Source of the DNA: Planctomycetaceae bacterium
GTDB lineage: Bacteria > Planctomycetota > Planctomycetia > Planctomycetales > Planctomycetaceae
NCBI GenBank assembly: GCA_020426065.1
Contig: JAGQQT010000223.1
Span: 1 to 6,793, forward strand
DNA: 6,793 bases
Direction: 5' to 3'
Shown here: positions 5,085-6,793 of the stretch, piece by piece
Layout of the letters: each line of letters opens with the position of its first letter
Position numbering within the stretch: position 1 is the stretch's first letter
The notes under the pieces: generated by a model
Database searches by the model: none
What the model was told of the DNA's origin: nothing
What the model saw: the letters and a program-made list of their open reading frames with translations, nothing else
Made by a program: the position numbers and the translations under genes

Positions 5085-6551
5085 GTGAACCAGAAACAGA
5101 TCAGTCGACTGGGAAATATTGGGCAATGGCTGCTCGTGCTGGCCATCCTCACGCTGCCGTTCCTGCTTTCCGCCTGGTACGGCAGCCTCTCTCGCCTCCC
5201 CAAGCAAATAACAATTGCTACGGGTCCTGAAGGGGGCCAGTACGCCAAAGTGGCTCAGGAACTGGGCCGGGAACTCACGCATCGCCATGGGATTCAGGTC
5301 CAACTCCTCGAAACCAATGGAGCGGGGAGTAATGCCATCAAAATGGCAAACGGCCAGGCCACACTCGCGCTCTATCAAAGAGGGACTGCTGGACTGGAAT
5401 TGAGTCATCACGGAGTTTCCGTGCGGGAACTGATGAGTGTCGGCAGTGCGTATTCGGAAGTGGTCCACTGGATGAAAAGACCAGACCATGCCGAGACCAC
5501 TTTGACTCAAATGCGGGGATTACGCATTGCCATCGGCCCGGAACACTCGGGGAGTGCTCTGATCGCCTATCACCTGCTGGAGGAATACGAACTGCTCGAT
5601 GAGGTGGAAGCGGTCACGATGCCGTTTACGGAACTGCGGAGTGCCTTTGAAAACAAATCCATCGATGCTGCCATGGTGACACTCGGAACCGAAGCCCCCA
5701 TCCTGGAAAACCTGCTGGAGCTGAATGACCAGGGAGAGGCGATCTGCCATCTGTCATCGCTCCCCTTTGCCGAGGCAATTGCCGCCCGTTCGGTTTTTCT
5801 GAACCTCTACCAGATTCCCCGCGGCATGTATGACCAGAACAATCCGGGAGCACCGCCGCTCACGATTGATACCCTGGCCGCCAGTGCACAGCTCATCTGT
5901 CATGCCACGGCCAACTCACACCTGATTGAACTCACAACCCAGATCCTCAACGATCCCGCCTTTCAACGGGCAGCGGGCCTGACCGAACTCCTGCAGCACG
6001 GCACGGAGTTTGCCCAGCAGCAACTCGACTTCCCTCTCCACCCGGGTGCAGAACATTTTTATGACCCGCAACTCAAACCACTGCTCAATGTCGAATTTGT
6101 CGAGGCCACAGAAGGCATTCGCTCATTTGTGGTTTCACTCCTGATTGCCCTGTTTTTTCTGGTGAAATGGATCCGCAATTACCAGGCCCGGAGCCAGGAA
6201 CATCAGCTCGACCGGTTCATCCGTAAACTGCTGGAAATGGAACGTCAGCAGAAACTGCTCGATCAGACGGACCAGACCGATGATCGGCTCCAACTGCAGA
6301 ATCTGCTGGATGAGGTAACCGATCTGAGGCAGCAGGCAATGAAAGAATTCTCCGCTCACGATCTTAATACCGATCGGGCAACCGAAGCCTTCATCGCCAT
6401 GTGTGCTGCGCTGACCGAAAAAATCAACGCCAAGATTTCCCGGCAAAGACTCGACATCCGCCTCAAGCAGCTGCTTGCCGCCCTGCCAGATTCCACCAGT
6501 AATCCCCCACCAGTTTCCGCACCAAAATCCGCAGACTCGGATCAATACTGA
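5085..6551 (+). CDS. Double-anchored TAXI-family solute-binding protein
   Basis: This 488-residue protein belongs to the TAXI (TRAP-associated extracytoplasmic immunogenic) solute-binding family. The domain spans about residues 40-335: ITIATGPEGGQYAKVAQELG (42-61) at its start, NGAGSNAIKMANGQATLALY near 86-105, and MRGLRIAIGPEHSG (143-156). Instead of a cleaved signal peptide it has a membrane anchor at 15-33, and a second transmembrane segment follows at 347-363. Basic residues flank the cytoplasmic sides, so the binding domain should be periplasmic and residues 364-488 cytoplasmic. That tail is helical and probably coiled coil to about 456, then disordered and Pro/Ser-rich. The start is GTG 5085 with GGAG (5072-5075) 9 nt upstream. 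Classical TAXI proteins hand solute to a DctQM-type permease; none is encoded in the window. A sensory or scaffolding role is therefore possible but inferred. It may be co-transcribed with thyX. Confidence 0.88.
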   Translation: MNQKQISRLGNIGQWLLVLAILTLPFLLSAWYGSLSRLPKQITIATGPEGGQYAKVAQELGRELTHRHGIQVQLLETNGAGSNAIKMANGQATLALYQRGTAGLELSHHGVSVRELMSVGSAYSEVVHWMKRPDHAETTLTQMRGLRIAIGPEHSGSALIAYHLLEEYELLDEVEAVTMPFTELRSAFENKSIDAAMVTLGTEAPILENLLELNDQGEAICHLSSLPFAEAIAARSVFLNLYQIPRGMYDQNNPGAPPLTIDTLAASAQLICHATANSHLIELTTQILNDPAFQRAAGLTELLQHGTEFAQQQLDFPLHPGAEHFYDPQLKPLLNVEFVEATEGIRSFVVSLLIALFFLVKWIRNYQARSQEHQLDRFIRKLLEMERQQKLLDQTDQTDDRLQLQNLLDEVTDLRQQAMKEFSAHDLNTDRATEAFIAMCAALTEKINAKISRQRLDIRLKQLLAALPDSTSNPPPVSAPKSADSDQY

Positions 6552-6793
6552 GAGTGGTTAGTGGCCCCTGAAACTTTGCGTGGTTTCAGTTTATGCAGGG
6601 TGGGTGGAGCAACGCGTAACCCATCTACGTATAAAACCTTCGACTCATATGGCTGGGATTCACCTTGTTCCTCTCGCAATACCGCTGCTTCGAATTGCAA
6701 GCTTGGCAACAGGCTCAAAATCACGGCTTTGCCCTGCCCTTCCAGAGATGCCACCATGGTTGACTCGCAGGTGAAACTGGAATCTTTGGCGGA
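6552..6793. other. Right-end region without a convincing gene; repeat-like motif
   Basis: No reading frame here has a ribosome binding site, family resemblance or natural composition. A minus-strand frame (6542-6757, 71 codons) and a plus-strand frame (6580-6774) overlap each other and look incidental. At 6596-6625 a GGGTGGGT...ACCCATC arrangement, with TGGGT (6601-6605) pairing ACCCA (6619-6623), recalls the short GGGTGGGT/AACCCACC palindromes scattered between genes in many bacterial genomes. That likeness is from memory and was not tested by searching. Confidence 0.4.
6568..6592 (+). terminator. Weak hairpin after the TAXI gene
   Basis: CTGAAAC (6568-6574) pairs perfectly with GTTTCAG (6583-6589) around an 8-nt loop, followed by TTT (6590-6592) then A. 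It begins 17 bp after the TGA stop codon. Position fits a terminator for the plus-strand gene, but the stem is short and AT-rich and the T run is minimal. It could instead be the edge of the repeat-like element to its right. Confidence 0.4.

Noticed and set aside
5085..6551. Reading the TAXI gene as a histidine kinase or chemoreceptor because of its two membrane segments
   Set aside because: The cytoplasmic tail has no H-box, ATP-binding motif, HAMP or methyl-accepting signature; only helical, probably coiled-coil sequence is seen.
6680..6702. TTCGAA-containing stem resembling a tRNA T-arm
   Set aside because: No acceptor, D or anticodon stem can be placed around it; only a 5-bp GCAAT/ATTGC pairing exists.

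Overview
The window reads as a piece of a planctomycete chromosome, most likely from the Gimesia/Rubinisphaera side of the Planctomycetales. This is an inference from gene content: a secreted Gly/Pro-rich EF-hand protein, a secreted ThuA-like protein, an Arg/Glu-rich coiled-coil exported protein, and a long-form flavin-dependent thymidylate synthase (ThyX). No rRNA, tRNA, CRISPR array, transposase or phage gene was seen. The gene content looks like ordinary chromosome rather than a mobile island.

Left part (1-1257): a hairpin terminator (74-101) sits downstream of a minus-strand gene (132-965) for an exported protein with six EF-hand calcium-binding loops. Two of its three EF-hand pairs are a recent internal duplication. 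A 292-bp gene-free region separates it from the divergent rightward genes.

Middle part (1258-3888): a 73-residue single-pass membrane protein (1258-1479) and a secreted ThuA-like protein (1512-2552) are 32 bp apart on the plus strand and probably co-transcribed. They converge on a short minus-strand gene (2557-2880) whose C-terminal half looks like a winged-helix fold. The two stop codons are 4 bp apart and share a small hairpin. Further right, a minus-strand gene (3085-3888) for an exported coiled-coil protein ends in a strong intrinsic terminator (3006-3052).

Right part (3889-6793): thyX (start 4089 or 4056, end 5006) runs divergently from the coiled-coil gene. It is followed after 78 bp by a TAXI-family (TRAP-transporter-type) solute-binding protein (5085-6551). 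That protein is anchored by a transmembrane segment at each end of its periplasmic domain and carries a cytoplasmic helical tail. The last 242 bp hold no convincing gene, but do hold a hairpin after the stop codon and a motif that looks like a dispersed intergenic repeat.

The genes do not form an obvious single pathway. Only thyX has a confident biochemical function, dTMP synthesis. The least conventional item is the two-anchor TAXI protein, which has no TRAP permease gene beside it in the window. I did not find clear evidence of a new multi-gene system.
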